6,158 nt of DNA from Planctomycetaceae bacterium (GCA_013360535.1 JABWBL010000224.1:1-6158), one strand, 5' to 3'. Positions 1-6,158 are shown, counted from the first letter of the stretch. Made by a program: numbers and translations. Notes: a model not told the origin generated them from the sequence alone.

Positions 1-1
1 C

Positions 2-2275
2 GCGCCGACGCCGCCGTCGCGCACCGAGCTGCCGCAGGAGCTGCGCCTGCCGCTCGACTTCAGCGAGGTGCGCTTCGCCCAGTCGATCGAGGGCGAGCTG
101 TGGGCGCGCGGCGAGTCGTGGAAGATGCGCTTCGGCGCCGACAGCGCGACCTTCGTGCCGTTCTTCTCGTCGCGCTCGCCGCGCAACTTCGACATCACGT
201 TCGACCTGCAGGAAGTGACGGCCGGCGGTCGTTCGCTCGCGCTGGGTTCCTCGGCCGACGTGCGCCGCTCGGGCGACGTGGTCACGCTCGACCACGGCCT
301 CGTCGACGAGGTCTACGAGCTCGGCCTGCGCGAGGTCGAGCAGAAGTTCGTGATCGAGGCGCTGCCCACCCGCGGCGACGTCGTCGTGCGGCTCGCCGCG
401 CGCACGGAGCTCGCCGGAGCGAGCTCGGAAGCGGGCTTCACCTTCGCCAACGACTGGGGCCGCGTCGAATACGGCCGCGCCACCGCGGTCGACGCCGACG
501 GGCGCACGCTCGCGCTCGAGTCGACGCTCGAGAACGGCGAGATCTCGATCCGCGTGCCCGCCGCGTTCGCCGCCGAGGCCGCGCTCCCGCTCACGATCGA
601 CCCGCTGATCAGCGTGTTCGGCGTGGAGACGAGCGTGTCGCTCGCCTTCTCGCCCGACAGCGCCTACAACAACTCCGGCAGCACCGTGCTGCACTGCTAT
701 GCGGTCGTCTTCAGCCTCAACGACTTCGACGTCGCCGCCTGGGCCAGCGACCGCTTCGGCAACACGATCGCCGGCACGTTCTGGTGGACGGACTTCACCG
801 GTGCGCACTGGACCGAGCCCCGCACGGCCTACAACGGCGCGACCGACCGCTTCCTGATCTGCGGCTCCGTCGGCCAGCCCGGCTTCCGCCAGATCCAGGG
901 CCATGTCCGCACGGCCAACCCGTCGACCTACAACTCCGCGATCACGCTCTACAGCAACGCCGCGGACGCGGGCGAGAAGTTCAACGTCGACTGCGGCGGT
1001 GATCCCTATCCGGTCCTGCCGGCGAGCTTCTTCATCGTGTACGAGCGCGTCCTGAGCGCCACGGACCACGACATCCACGGCCGCATCGTCGACACCGACG
1101 GCGCCGCGGGCACGCTCGGCACCTACTACCTCGACAACTCGACCGGCACGCTCGACGCGGCGCCGACGATCTCGAAGTCCAACCGCGCGGACACCTGGAA
1201 CATCGTCTGGCAGCGCAACGTCGGCAGTTCGGCGCGCAGCATCTGCGGCGCCCGCATCCAGTGGGCCGGTGGCACGGTGGCCTCCACCTTCCTGATCAGC
1301 GCGACCACGCTCAACGACTCGCGCCCGATGGCGTCGAGCTCGCTGACGGGCACGCACCGCTACCTCGTCGCGTTCGACCGCGATTTCATCAGCGATCGCG
1401 ACGTCATCCTGCACCTGTACGACGGCACGACGCTCCTGCAGACGATGAACCTGAGCGGCACCTGGAGCCCGACGTTCTTCAATGACCAGGGCGACGTGTC
1501 CGTCGACTCGGACGGCTCGAAGTTTCTCGTCGCCTACAACGAGCTCGAGTCGATCGGCCTGCAGTACGACATCTACGCGGCCGAGCTGCAGTGGAACGCG
1601 AACGGCATGAGCGTGCGCGAGAACCGCATCCCGATCGCGCTCACGCCGACCTCCGAGCAGGAAGTGCAGGTGGTCGCGGCCGAGAGCGGCAACGACAACC
1701 AGACGACCACGGACTACACCGTGATCTTCAACCGCGGCGCCGGTCCCGGCACGGGCCCGGTGAACGACGTGTACGCGGCGCTCGTCACCGGCTCGGTCGG
1801 CGGGTCGACGCTGACGTTCTGCACGCGCGCGTCGGTGAACTGCCCGTGCAACTTCGGGCCCGGTGTCGGTGGCTGCGCCAACTCCGGCAACCCCGCGGGC
1901 GCTCACATGGCGGTCGCCGGCAACGCGCGCACGACGCAGGACACGCTCTCGTTCCAGATCAGCGGCCTGCGCCCCAACGCGACCTGCCTCGTGTTCCAGG
2001 GCACGGCGACGATCAACTCGGGCTTCGGCAGCAGCCTCGACGATGGCGTGCGCTGCGTCGGCGGCTTCACGCGCCGCTTCGCCGCGCAGCTCGCGAGCGG
2101 TGCCGGCACCGCGAGCTACCCGCCGCTGTTCGGGTTCCCGATCTCGCAGGTGGGCTTGGTGCCCTACGAAGGCGGCACGTACTACTACCAGACGTGGTAC
2201 CGCGACACGGCCAACTTCTGCTCGGCCGGCGCGACGAACCTGAGCGACGCGGTGATGGTCGACTGGACGCCCTGA
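2..2275 (+). CDS. Large secreted-type beta-rich protein, propeller-like repeats plus planctomycete-type C-terminal module (5' partial)
   Basis: The frame is open to the left window edge, so the start lies upstream. The GTG at 68 is only the first start-like codon and is probably internal. The visible part is 757 residues ending in a TGA. Residues 1 to about 203 form a beta-rich region closing with LTIDPLI, an ending typical of N-terminal domains of large bacterial surface proteins. Residues 233-597 carry seven similar units. Each has a hydrophobic strand such as FLVAY or YLVAF, a short polar turn, then a second strand often introduced by D-I or D-V (DIYAAEL, DVYAALV). The spacing is 49-64 residues, which suggests a seven-bladed beta-propeller (inference). 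Residues 607-757 form a C-terminal module with C607, C614, C616 and C625 and the late motif GLVPYEGGTYYYQTWYRD. I recall this module at the ends of many planctomycete exported proteins, but its role is unknown to me. There is no transmembrane segment and no catalytic motif. Any signal peptide would lie outside the window. The gene is real with high confidence; its function is unassigned. Confidence 0.9.
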   Translation, partial: APTPPSRTELPQELRLPLDFSEVRFAQSIEGELWARGESWKMRFGADSATFVPFFSSRSPRNFDITFDLQEVTAGGRSLALGSSADVRRSGDVVTLDHGLVDEVYELGLREVEQKFVIEALPTRGDVVVRLAARTELAGASSEAGFTFANDWGRVEYGRATAVDADGRTLALESTLENGEISIRVPAAFAAEAALPLTIDPLISVFGVETSVSLAFSPDSAYNNSGSTVLHCYAVVFSLNDFDVAAWASDRFGNTIAGTFWWTDFTGAHWTEPRTAYNGATDRFLICGSVGQPGFRQIQGHVRTANPSTYNSAITLYSNAADAGEKFNVDCGGDPYPVLPASFFIVYERVLSATDHDIHGRIVDTDGAAGTLGTYYLDNSTGTLDAAPTISKSNRADTWNIVWQRNVGSSARSICGARIQWAGGTVASTFLISATTLNDSRPMASSSLTGTHRYLVAFDRDFISDRDVILHLYDGTTLLQTMNLSGTWSPTFFNDQGDVSVDSDGSKFLVAYNELESIGLQYDIYAAELQWNANGMSVRENRIPIALTPTSEQEVQVVAAESGNDNQTTTDYTVIFNRGAGPGTGPVNDVYAALVTGSVGGSTLTFCTRASVNCPCNFGPGVGGCANSGNPAGAHMAVAGNARTTQDTLSFQISGLRPNATCLVFQGTATINSGFGSSLDDGVRCVGGFTRRFAAQLASGAGTASYPPLFGFPISQVGLVPYEGGTYYYQTWYRDTANFCSAGATNLSDAVMVDWTP
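698..1792 (+). repeat. Seven degenerate protein repeat units (propeller-like) within the first gene
   Basis: Units begin near residues 233 (YAVVF), 282 (DRFLICG), 342 (SFFIVYE), 398 (TWNIVWQ), 453 (RYLVAFD), 507 (KFLVAYN) and 571 (DYTVIFN) of the visible protein. Each is followed some 8-16 residues later by a second strand such as DIHGRIV, DVILHLY, DIYAAEL or DVYAALV. The repeats are visible only in protein; the DNA is not repetitive. Seven units at near-regular spacing fit a seven-bladed propeller, but the fold is inferred from pattern only. Confidence 0.5.
1820..2272 (+). other. C-terminal Cys-rich module of the first gene (planctomycete-type)
   Basis: This region covers residues 607-757. 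It starts with CTRASVNCPCNFGPGVGGC, followed by a run of short beta-strand-like segments (TLSFQISGL, ATCLVFQGT), a DDGVRCVGGF segment, a second cysteine-containing stretch (DTANFCSAG) and the end AVMVDWTP. The layout of a Cys-rich entry, a jelly-roll-like body and a terminal W-x-P is one I associate with C-terminal modules shared by otherwise unrelated planctomycete exported proteins. A surface-attachment or sorting role is speculation. The even number of paired-looking cysteines would suit an extracytoplasmic location. Confidence 0.5.
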
Positions 2276-2297
2276 GCACCGGGCGCCCGGCGCGAAA

Positions 2298-2340
2298 CGA
2301 CCGCGGGTCCGGCTCGTCCGGGCCCGCGGTCGCTTGTTTC
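2298..2340. terminator. Bidirectional intrinsic terminator between convergent genes
   Basis: The arms at 2298-2312 and 2318-2332 form a 15-pair stem with one G-T wobble around a 5-base loop (CTCGT). On the plus strand the stem is followed by CTTGTTTC. On the minus strand it is followed by TTTCGCG. It starts 23 bases after the stop of the rightward gene and its right arm ends 25 bases from the stop of the leftward gene, so it is well placed to end both transcripts. The T-tracts are short, as is common in GC-rich genomes, so efficiency is uncertain. Confidence 0.75.
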
Positions 2341-2356
2341 GTCGAGCTGCCCGCCG

Positions 2357-5290
2357 TCAGTCGAGCGCGAGCTCGATCGGCTCCGTGCTGCGCTCGTCGC
2401 TGACTTCGAGAGTGCGCCGCCCGAGCTCGTCAGCGCCTGCGAGCACACGCAGCTCGTAACGGCCCGCCGCGAGCGGCACGCGCGCGAGCCCGTCCTCGCC
2501 GCCAAACGCGAAGCTTCCCAGCAGGACGCCGTTGGCGTCGCGCACCTCGAGTTCGGTCGCGGAACCGGCGTTCGCATCTGCAAGCTTGAGGCGCCGCGGC
2601 TCGACCCGGCGCACGGGCTGTCTCACCTCGATGGTCTCGCCGACCAGTACATCCACCCGTTGGGCATTGAGGGCAACTTCGCCGCCGCCCGTCACCAACC
2701 ATCCCAGTCCGGCCGGGATCCAACCGGAAAACCACTCGTTCTGGAACGCATGCAGGACATGGGTGGCGCCGGCAGCGCTCTCGAAGTGCGCAGCGACTTC
2801 CTGAGGGGTGAGCTGGGACACCAGGCGAATGCTCCCTCCGCGTTGCAGCACGATGTCGCCGAAATCGTGGGTCGCTCCAGCCGCAATCTCGACCGTCGGT
2901 GTGCGAACTTCGACGAAACCCGTCTCGCGCACGCGGACGGACCACTCACCCGGCGCGTAGGGCCCGAGCTCGAAGCGACCGGACCTGGAATCGCACTCTC
3001 CAATGGGCGCGGTCAGCAGGCCGCGCATCGAGGGCACGATCTTCGCGCTTTCGACGGGCGCTCCAAGCGCATCCACGACGCGCCCGACCAGCCGGATGTT
3101 GCCGAGGCGGGCTGGATCGGGCTGCAGCACGACTTCGCCGACGCTGGCCAGCACACCTTTCAGCGCGGCTCGCGGAACGGTGGAATCGCCCGGCGCGTAC
3201 AGCTCGAGCTCCATCGGCTCCGTTGGACAACCCTCAAACTCCACCGTCCCGTCCGCGTCGATCCGCTCCGAGCGCCAGTAGCCACGGCCGTCCGCTTGCG
3301 TTCCGGTCGCGCGCACGTAGCCCCCAACCCAGTCTTCCGACGGACCTTCGATGCGCACCTTCAGTGAGAGGCCTAGAGCGAGCACGATCTCGACCTGGCC
3401 CGTGGCGCCGTCGGCCACGGTCAGCTTGGATTTCGTCGCGCCGAACTTCTCGTGCTCGACGCGCAGCTCGATCTCGCCGGGAGTGAGCCCTGCCAGCGTG
3501 AACTTGCCGTCCGCTTTCGTGCGGCGATAGGAACCTGACAGGCTCGCCACGGAATCCACCTCGACCTCGGCGCGCTCGACAGGCTTGCCCGTCGCATCGC
3601 GCACGACACCCTCAATGCGAGCACCCTGGGTCAGGCGGATCTCGAGGTCCGCTTGCCGGCCCGCGAGAATCTCGACCGTTCCGTGCCATGGCGCGAGCCC
3701 GCGCCCGCGCGCGACGACGGCCATCGATCCAGCAGCGACCCCCTCGCATGCAAACGTGCCGTCGGCCGCGGTGATCCGCCGCTGGCCCGCCGGCGCTCGA
3801 CCCTCCGTTCCATCCGGCAGTCTGCGAAGCCCAAAACCCTCTTCACCACCGAGCACGACGACCGCGTCCGCCACTGGCGCGCCCTCGCGATCGAGCACGC
3901 GCCCCACGATCGCGCCGCCTCGCTCCTCGAATACGAGATCCACCTCGACGGTGGCGCCTTCGTTCGACATCACGAGCCGCTGCACCGTCGGAGCGCGCCC
4001 CGCCGCGCGCGCGGACAGGAAGTTGATGCCTGTTTCCAATCCGCTCACGGAGTACGCGCCGTTCGCATCGCTGATCGCCATGACCCAACCCTGATCGGGG
4101 TCGTTCACGCACGGCCACAGGAACACCTCGGCGTTGGCGACTGGCGCCAGGTCGAAGTCGAGCACTCGCCCCTTGAGCGTGAAGCCGGGTGGCAGGCGCA
4201 GCTCGACCTCCGATTCCTCTCCGGCCCGAACCTCGCCTCGCACGGGTTCGCCACGGTTGCCCCACACGAGGACTTTCCCGGCCGGGACGCGCTCGATACG
4301 CGCAAGTCCCGCTGCATCGGTCTCGTGACGTGTCGAGTCGCGGTAGAAGTCCTCCGCACCGGAAGGGTGCAGGTCGAAGCCGATCCCTGCCGCCGGCTTT
4401 CCGTCTGCGGACCAGACCGTTCGCACGAGCAGGGTGCCGTCTCGGGGAACGGGCTCGGCCTCCGTGGTCGAGGCACTCGGCGTGCTCGACGGAAGTTCGC
4501 TGCGCAGCGTTCCCTCGCTCGGGACCTGCGGCACGTCCTCTGCGGGAATCCGGAGAGAAGCGGCGTTGTCCGTCGCGGCTTCGAGCTCAGTCGGCGCCGC
4601 CGGATCGGATTGCAAGCCGAAGCGATAGGCGAGGACGAGCGCGAGCACGGCTGCTGCGGCGACGAGCGTCTTGGTGGCGGTGCTCATCAGTACGGCTCCG
4701 ATCGAAAGTGACGTGACCGACGCCGCAACGGCGGCGAGCGGCGGAGGAGCGATGCGCCACGCTTCGACGAGCGCGAGCGAGAGCGCGACGCCGTGCAGGT
4801 GCGTGCGGCGCTCGAGGCGCGCGCGCAGGAGCTCGAGGCCACGCTTGGTGCGCGTGCGCGCGGTCTCGAGCGGAACGCCCATGCGATCGGCGACGACTTG
4901 CAGCGGCAATTCCTCCAGGAAATGCAGCACCAGCGTCTCGCGCCAGGGCTCTTCGAGCGCGAGCAGCGTCTCGACGACCTCACGGCGCAGCGCCTCGCGT
5001 TCGAGGATCTCCGCGGGAGTCGGAGTCGACGGCGGCGACGGCGGGTCGAGCTCGCGCTCGTCACGCCGCGCTTTCGTTCGCCAGGCGCGCCGCGCGAGGT
5101 TGCGCGCGATCGTCGCGAGCCACGAGCGCTCCGAACCTTGCGCCGGCCCCCCGTGCTTCAACGCCGCGAGCCACGTCTCCTGCTCGACGTCGCGCGCGAG
5201 CTCGGGATCGAACACGAGCCGCCGCACGAGCTGACGCACGAAGCCTGAGTGCTCGAGCACGAACTGCGGATCGCGACCGGGAGGCACCAT
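2357..5290 (-). CDS. ECF-type sigma-70 factor fused through a membrane anchor to Ig-like (carboxypeptidase-regulatory-like) repeats
   Basis: The product is 977 residues from the ATG at 5290 (MVPPGRDPQF). This start is chosen because sigma homology begins about ten residues later. The frame stays open to 5614, but that extra stretch has Arg/Cys/Ser-rich shadow composition and overlaps the next gene. A GGGG lies 4-7 bases upstream of the ATG. Residues 10-78 are sigma region 2, with the ARDVEQETWLAAL core (32-44) and RSWLATIARNLARRAWR (55-71). Residues 99-157 are sigma region 4, with the helix-turn-helix LPLQVVADRMGVPLETARTR. The region 2-4 linker is short and Pro-rich, and no region 1 or 3 is evident, as in ECF factors. 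Hydrophobic stretches follow at about 183-202 and 208-223, then a Pro/Ser/Glu-rich linker. From about 285 to the end come roughly seven beta-sandwich repeats of 80-100 residues with G-x-V-x-D-x-x-G-x-P-V-x-x-A starts (for example 373, 462, 560, 735). No peptidase site is seen. An N-in, tail-out single-pass topology is likely; two spans would instead leave the tail inside. The role is probably envelope-linked transcription control (inference). No anti-sigma gene is visible. Confidence 0.85.
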   Translation of the reverse strand: MVPPGRDPQFVLEHSGFVRQLVRRLVFDPELARDVEQETWLAALKHGGPAQGSERSWLATIARNLARRAWRTKARRDERELDPPSPPSTPTPAEILEREALRREVVETLLALEEPWRETLVLHFLEELPLQVVADRMGVPLETARTRTKRGLELLRARLERRTHLHGVALSLALVEAWRIAPPPLAAVAASVTSLSIGAVLMSTATKTLVAAAAVLALVLAYRFGLQSDPAAPTELEAATDNAASLRIPAEDVPQVPSEGTLRSELPSSTPSASTTEAEPVPRDGTLLVRTVWSADGKPAAGIGFDLHPSGAEDFYRDSTRHETDAAGLARIERVPAGKVLVWGNRGEPVRGEVRAGEESEVELRLPPGFTLKGRVLDFDLAPVANAEVFLWPCVNDPDQGWVMAISDANGAYSVSGLETGINFLSARAAGRAPTVQRLVMSNEGATVEVDLVFEERGGAIVGRVLDREGAPVADAVVVLGGEEGFGLRRLPDGTEGRAPAGQRRITAADGTFACEGVAAGSMAVVARGRGLAPWHGTVEILAGRQADLEIRLTQGARIEGVVRDATGKPVERAEVEVDSVASLSGSYRRTKADGKFTLAGLTPGEIELRVEHEKFGATKSKLTVADGATGQVEIVLALGLSLKVRIEGPSEDWVGGYVRATGTQADGRGYWRSERIDADGTVEFEGCPTEPMELELYAPGDSTVPRAALKGVLASVGEVVLQPDPARLGNIRLVGRVVDALGAPVESAKIVPSMRGLLTAPIGECDSRSGRFELGPYAPGEWSVRVRETGFVEVRTPTVEIAAGATHDFGDIVLQRGGSIRLVSQLTPQEVAAHFESAAGATHVLHAFQNEWFSGWIPAGLGWLVTGGGEVALNAQRVDVLVGETIEVRQPVRRVEPRRLKLADANAGSATELEVRDANGVLLGSFAFGGEDGLARVPLAAGRYELRVLAGADELGRRTLEVSDERSTEPIELALD
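4685..4699 (-). promoter_or_regulatory. Possible internal ribosome binding site and ATG giving an anchor-plus-tail product without sigma regions
   Basis: Inside the sigma-fusion gene, codon 202 is an ATG (4687-4685) preceded at an 8-base gap by GGAG (minus strand, 4699-4696). Translation from here would start MSTATKTLVAAAAVLALVLA, which reads like a normal N-terminal signal anchor, and would yield a 776-residue protein of anchor plus Ig-like repeats. There is no stop between the sigma part and this ATG, so the full-length fusion is still expected. Chance occurrence is possible because GGAG is common in GC-rich DNA. Confidence 0.3.
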
Positions 5291-5360
5291 GTCGCCCCAC
5301 TGGATCCCGGCCGGGCCCGCGCGGGTCTCGAAAAGTGCGGAAAATCCGGCCGCGCTCGAC
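5291..5360 (-). promoter_or_regulatory. 70-base intergenic leader upstream of the sigma-fusion gene
   Basis: Between the stop of the acyltransferase gene and the sigma ATG, this gap contains two T-rich patches on the coding strand (ATTTTCC and ACTTTTCG), unusual in this GC-rich window, followed by the palindromes. The T-patches might belong to a promoter or to a weak terminator (a GCGG/CCGC stem of only 4 pairs precedes ACTTTTCG). I see no convincing -35/-10 pair, so co-transcription with the upstream gene is equally possible. Confidence 0.3.
5306..5325. repeat. Two abutting perfect 10-bp palindromes in the sigma gene leader
   Basis: CCCGGCCGGG (5306-5315) directly abuts CCCGCGCGGG (5316-5325). 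On the minus strand they end 16 bases before the sigma ATG, inside the 70-base gap after the upstream gene. They could be a protein binding site or form RNA structure near the ribosome binding site. In such GC-rich DNA, short GC-only palindromes also arise by chance. Confidence 0.4.
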
Positions 5361-6158
5361 TCAGGCCTTGAACGGGCTGCGTTCGGGCGCCTCGTCGTGC
5401 GGGATGGCCGACAGGAAGCTGCGCAGCACGAGGTTGAGCAGCGGCGAGCGGTGCCGCACCCACGTGCGCAGGCGCTCGGGTTTCGCGCCCAGCCGCGCCT
5501 TCGGTTCGAGCGCGGTTCGACCCAGCGACAGGCGCCTGGCGCCGACCGCGATCGACTCGGCGACGAGCTCGTGCAACAGCCGCAGGTACAGCGGGGCCTC
5601 CGCGAGCGCCGCACGCTCGTGCCCGACGAACGAGCCGATCGCCGTCTCGCCGTCGACCACCAGCGTCGTGAACGCCTTCAGGCGGCCGTCCTTGCGCAGG
5701 CCCAGCACGCGCACGCGCTCGCCGAGCTCTTCCGCGAGCACCGGCAGGAACTCCGGCGCGAGCTTGAAGAGCCGCATCTTCTGCTCCGCGTGCACTTGGG
5801 CATACAGTTCGTGCAGTCGCGCGGCCTCGCGCGCGATGTCGACGCGGACGAGCTCGAACCCCGCCGCCTCGACCTTCTTGGCGAGCTTGCGCGCATCGCG
5901 CCTGTAATCGCCGGTCAGGCTCGCGAGGTAGTCCTCATAGTTCTTCCAGCGCGGCGCGAGCGTGAGCACCATGTTCGGCTCGGTCTCGAGCGGCCGGTAC
6001 GAGAAGCGCTCGAGCGCCGCCATGTTGGCCCCGAGCGTGTCGTCGACGTCCTTGACCAGCACGAGCGCCGACTCGCCGAACAGATCGCCCGGCTTGAGCA
6101 CCATGAGCGAGCGCTCGACGGTGCGCACGCGCTTGAGGAGGCGCACGCGCCCCTCGCG
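5361..6158 (-). CDS. FemAB/GNAT-like acyltransferase with cNMP-binding-like N-terminal segment (5' partial)
   Basis: The frame is open to the right window edge, so the start is outside; 265 residues are visible before the TGA. From about residue 34 (LVKDVDD) onward the protein resembles the peptidoglycan-biosynthesis/FemAB-like branch of the GNAT fold. It has LETEPNMVLTLAP, then SLTGDYRRDARKLAKK (residues 80-95), a helix-rich stretch, the strand pair LKAFTTLVVDGETAIGSFVG, and near the end the signature SLGRTALEPKARLGAKP (residues 211-227) followed by WVRHRSPLLN. Members are thought to transfer an acyl or aminoacyl group in the cytoplasm, but the substrate here cannot be told. The first visible residues (EGRVRLLKRV...LKPGDLFGESAL) look like a cyclic-nucleotide-binding domain, although the usual P-R-x-A continuation is missing. 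The gene is followed 70 bases later by the sigma-fusion gene on the same strand, so they may be co-transcribed. The family call is fairly firm; substrate and regulation are unknown. Confidence 0.8.
   Translation of the reverse strand, partial: REGRVRLLKRVRTVERSLMVLKPGDLFGESALVLVKDVDDTLGANMAALERFSYRPLETEPNMVLTLAPRWKNYEDYLASLTGDYRRDARKLAKKVEAAGFELVRVDIAREAARLHELYAQVHAEQKMRLFKLAPEFLPVLAEELGERVRVLGLRKDGRLKAFTTLVVDGETAIGSFVGHERAALAEAPLYLRLLHELVAESIAVGARRLSLGRTALEPKARLGAKPERLRTWVRHRSPLLNLVLRSFLSAIPHDEAPERSPFKA

Noticed and set aside
100..1002. Plus-strand frame of 300 codons overlapping the first gene
   Set aside because: It is extremely Arg-rich, a typical off-frame reading of a GC-rich gene; the other frame has coherent beta-strand and domain pattern.
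1591..2403. Plus-strand frame of 270 codons running past the first gene's end
   Set aside because: It is Arg-rich off-frame sequence and reads through the terminator hairpin; no motif is recognised.
2660..3367. Plus-strand open frame of 235 codons opposite the tail repeats
   Set aside because: It shows no domain, has shadow-like composition, and lies wholly antisense to a well-supported gene.
2357..4437. Calling the tail a carboxypeptidase
   Set aside because: Only the regulatory-like beta-sandwich repeats are present; no zinc-binding or peptidase motif is visible.
2357..4687. Splitting the sigma-fusion gene into two separate genes at 4687
   Set aside because: There is no stop codon between the parts, and the hydrophobic run continues smoothly across the internal ATG, so a single fusion is the simpler reading; the internal start is kept only as an alternative.
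3653..4711. Long plus-strand open frame opposite the sigma-fusion gene (352 codons)
   Set aside because: It has the Arg/His-rich composition of an antisense shadow in GC-rich DNA, and the opposite strand encodes recognisable domains.
5291..5614. Upstream extension of the sigma-fusion frame to an ATG at 5614
   Set aside because: The extra 108 residues are Arg/Ser/Cys-rich without domain signal and most overlap the clearly coding acyltransferase gene; the ATG at 5290 sits right before sigma region 2.
5335..5907. Plus-strand frame of 190 codons opposite the acyltransferase gene
   Set aside because: It is Ser/Arg-rich shadow sequence antisense to a gene with clear family motifs.
1..6158. tRNA, rRNA, CRISPR array, insertion sequence, phage or defence genes
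   Set aside because: No cloverleaf, direct-repeat array, terminal inverted repeats, transposase or defence-family motif was seen on either strand.

Overview
This is a GC-rich bacterial window holding three protein genes, two of them cut by the window edges. The layout is a convergent pair, with one rightward gene on the left and two leftward genes on the right. The best guess at lineage is a planctomycete. The grounds are a large secreted-type protein ending in a Cys-rich C-terminal module (CPC...GGCANS...LVPYEGGTYYYQ.WYRD) that I associate with planctomycete proteins, and an ECF-type sigma factor fused to a long membrane-anchored tail. This is recognition from memory, not a database result; another GC-rich phylum such as Myxococcota is not excluded.

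Bases 2-2275 (+) are the 3' part of a large gene with no start in the window. Its visible 757 residues are an N-terminal beta-rich region ending in LTIDPLI, a middle part with seven similar units that look like a beta-propeller, and the C-terminal module. Bases 2276-2356 separate it from the next gene and hold a strong hairpin that probably terminates transcription from both sides.

Bases 2357-5290 (-) encode a 977-residue protein. It begins with sigma-70 regions 2 and 4, continues through a hydrophobic anchor, and ends with about seven carboxypeptidase-regulatory-like (Ig-like) beta-sandwich repeats. It is best read as a membrane-tethered sigma factor with a predicted extracytoplasmic tail. 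An internal ATG with a good Shine-Dalgarno sequence just before the anchor could also yield the tail alone.

Bases 5291-5360 are a 70-base leader with two abutting perfect palindromes. Bases 5361-6158 (-) are the 3' part of a FemAB/GNAT-like acyltransferase gene. Its first visible residues look strikingly like the phosphate-binding cassette of a cyclic-nucleotide-binding domain.

The two leftward genes could be co-transcribed, but nothing shows that they share a pathway. The window has no tRNA, rRNA, CRISPR array or insertion sequence that I can see. The most interesting item is the sigma factor with its sensor-like tail.
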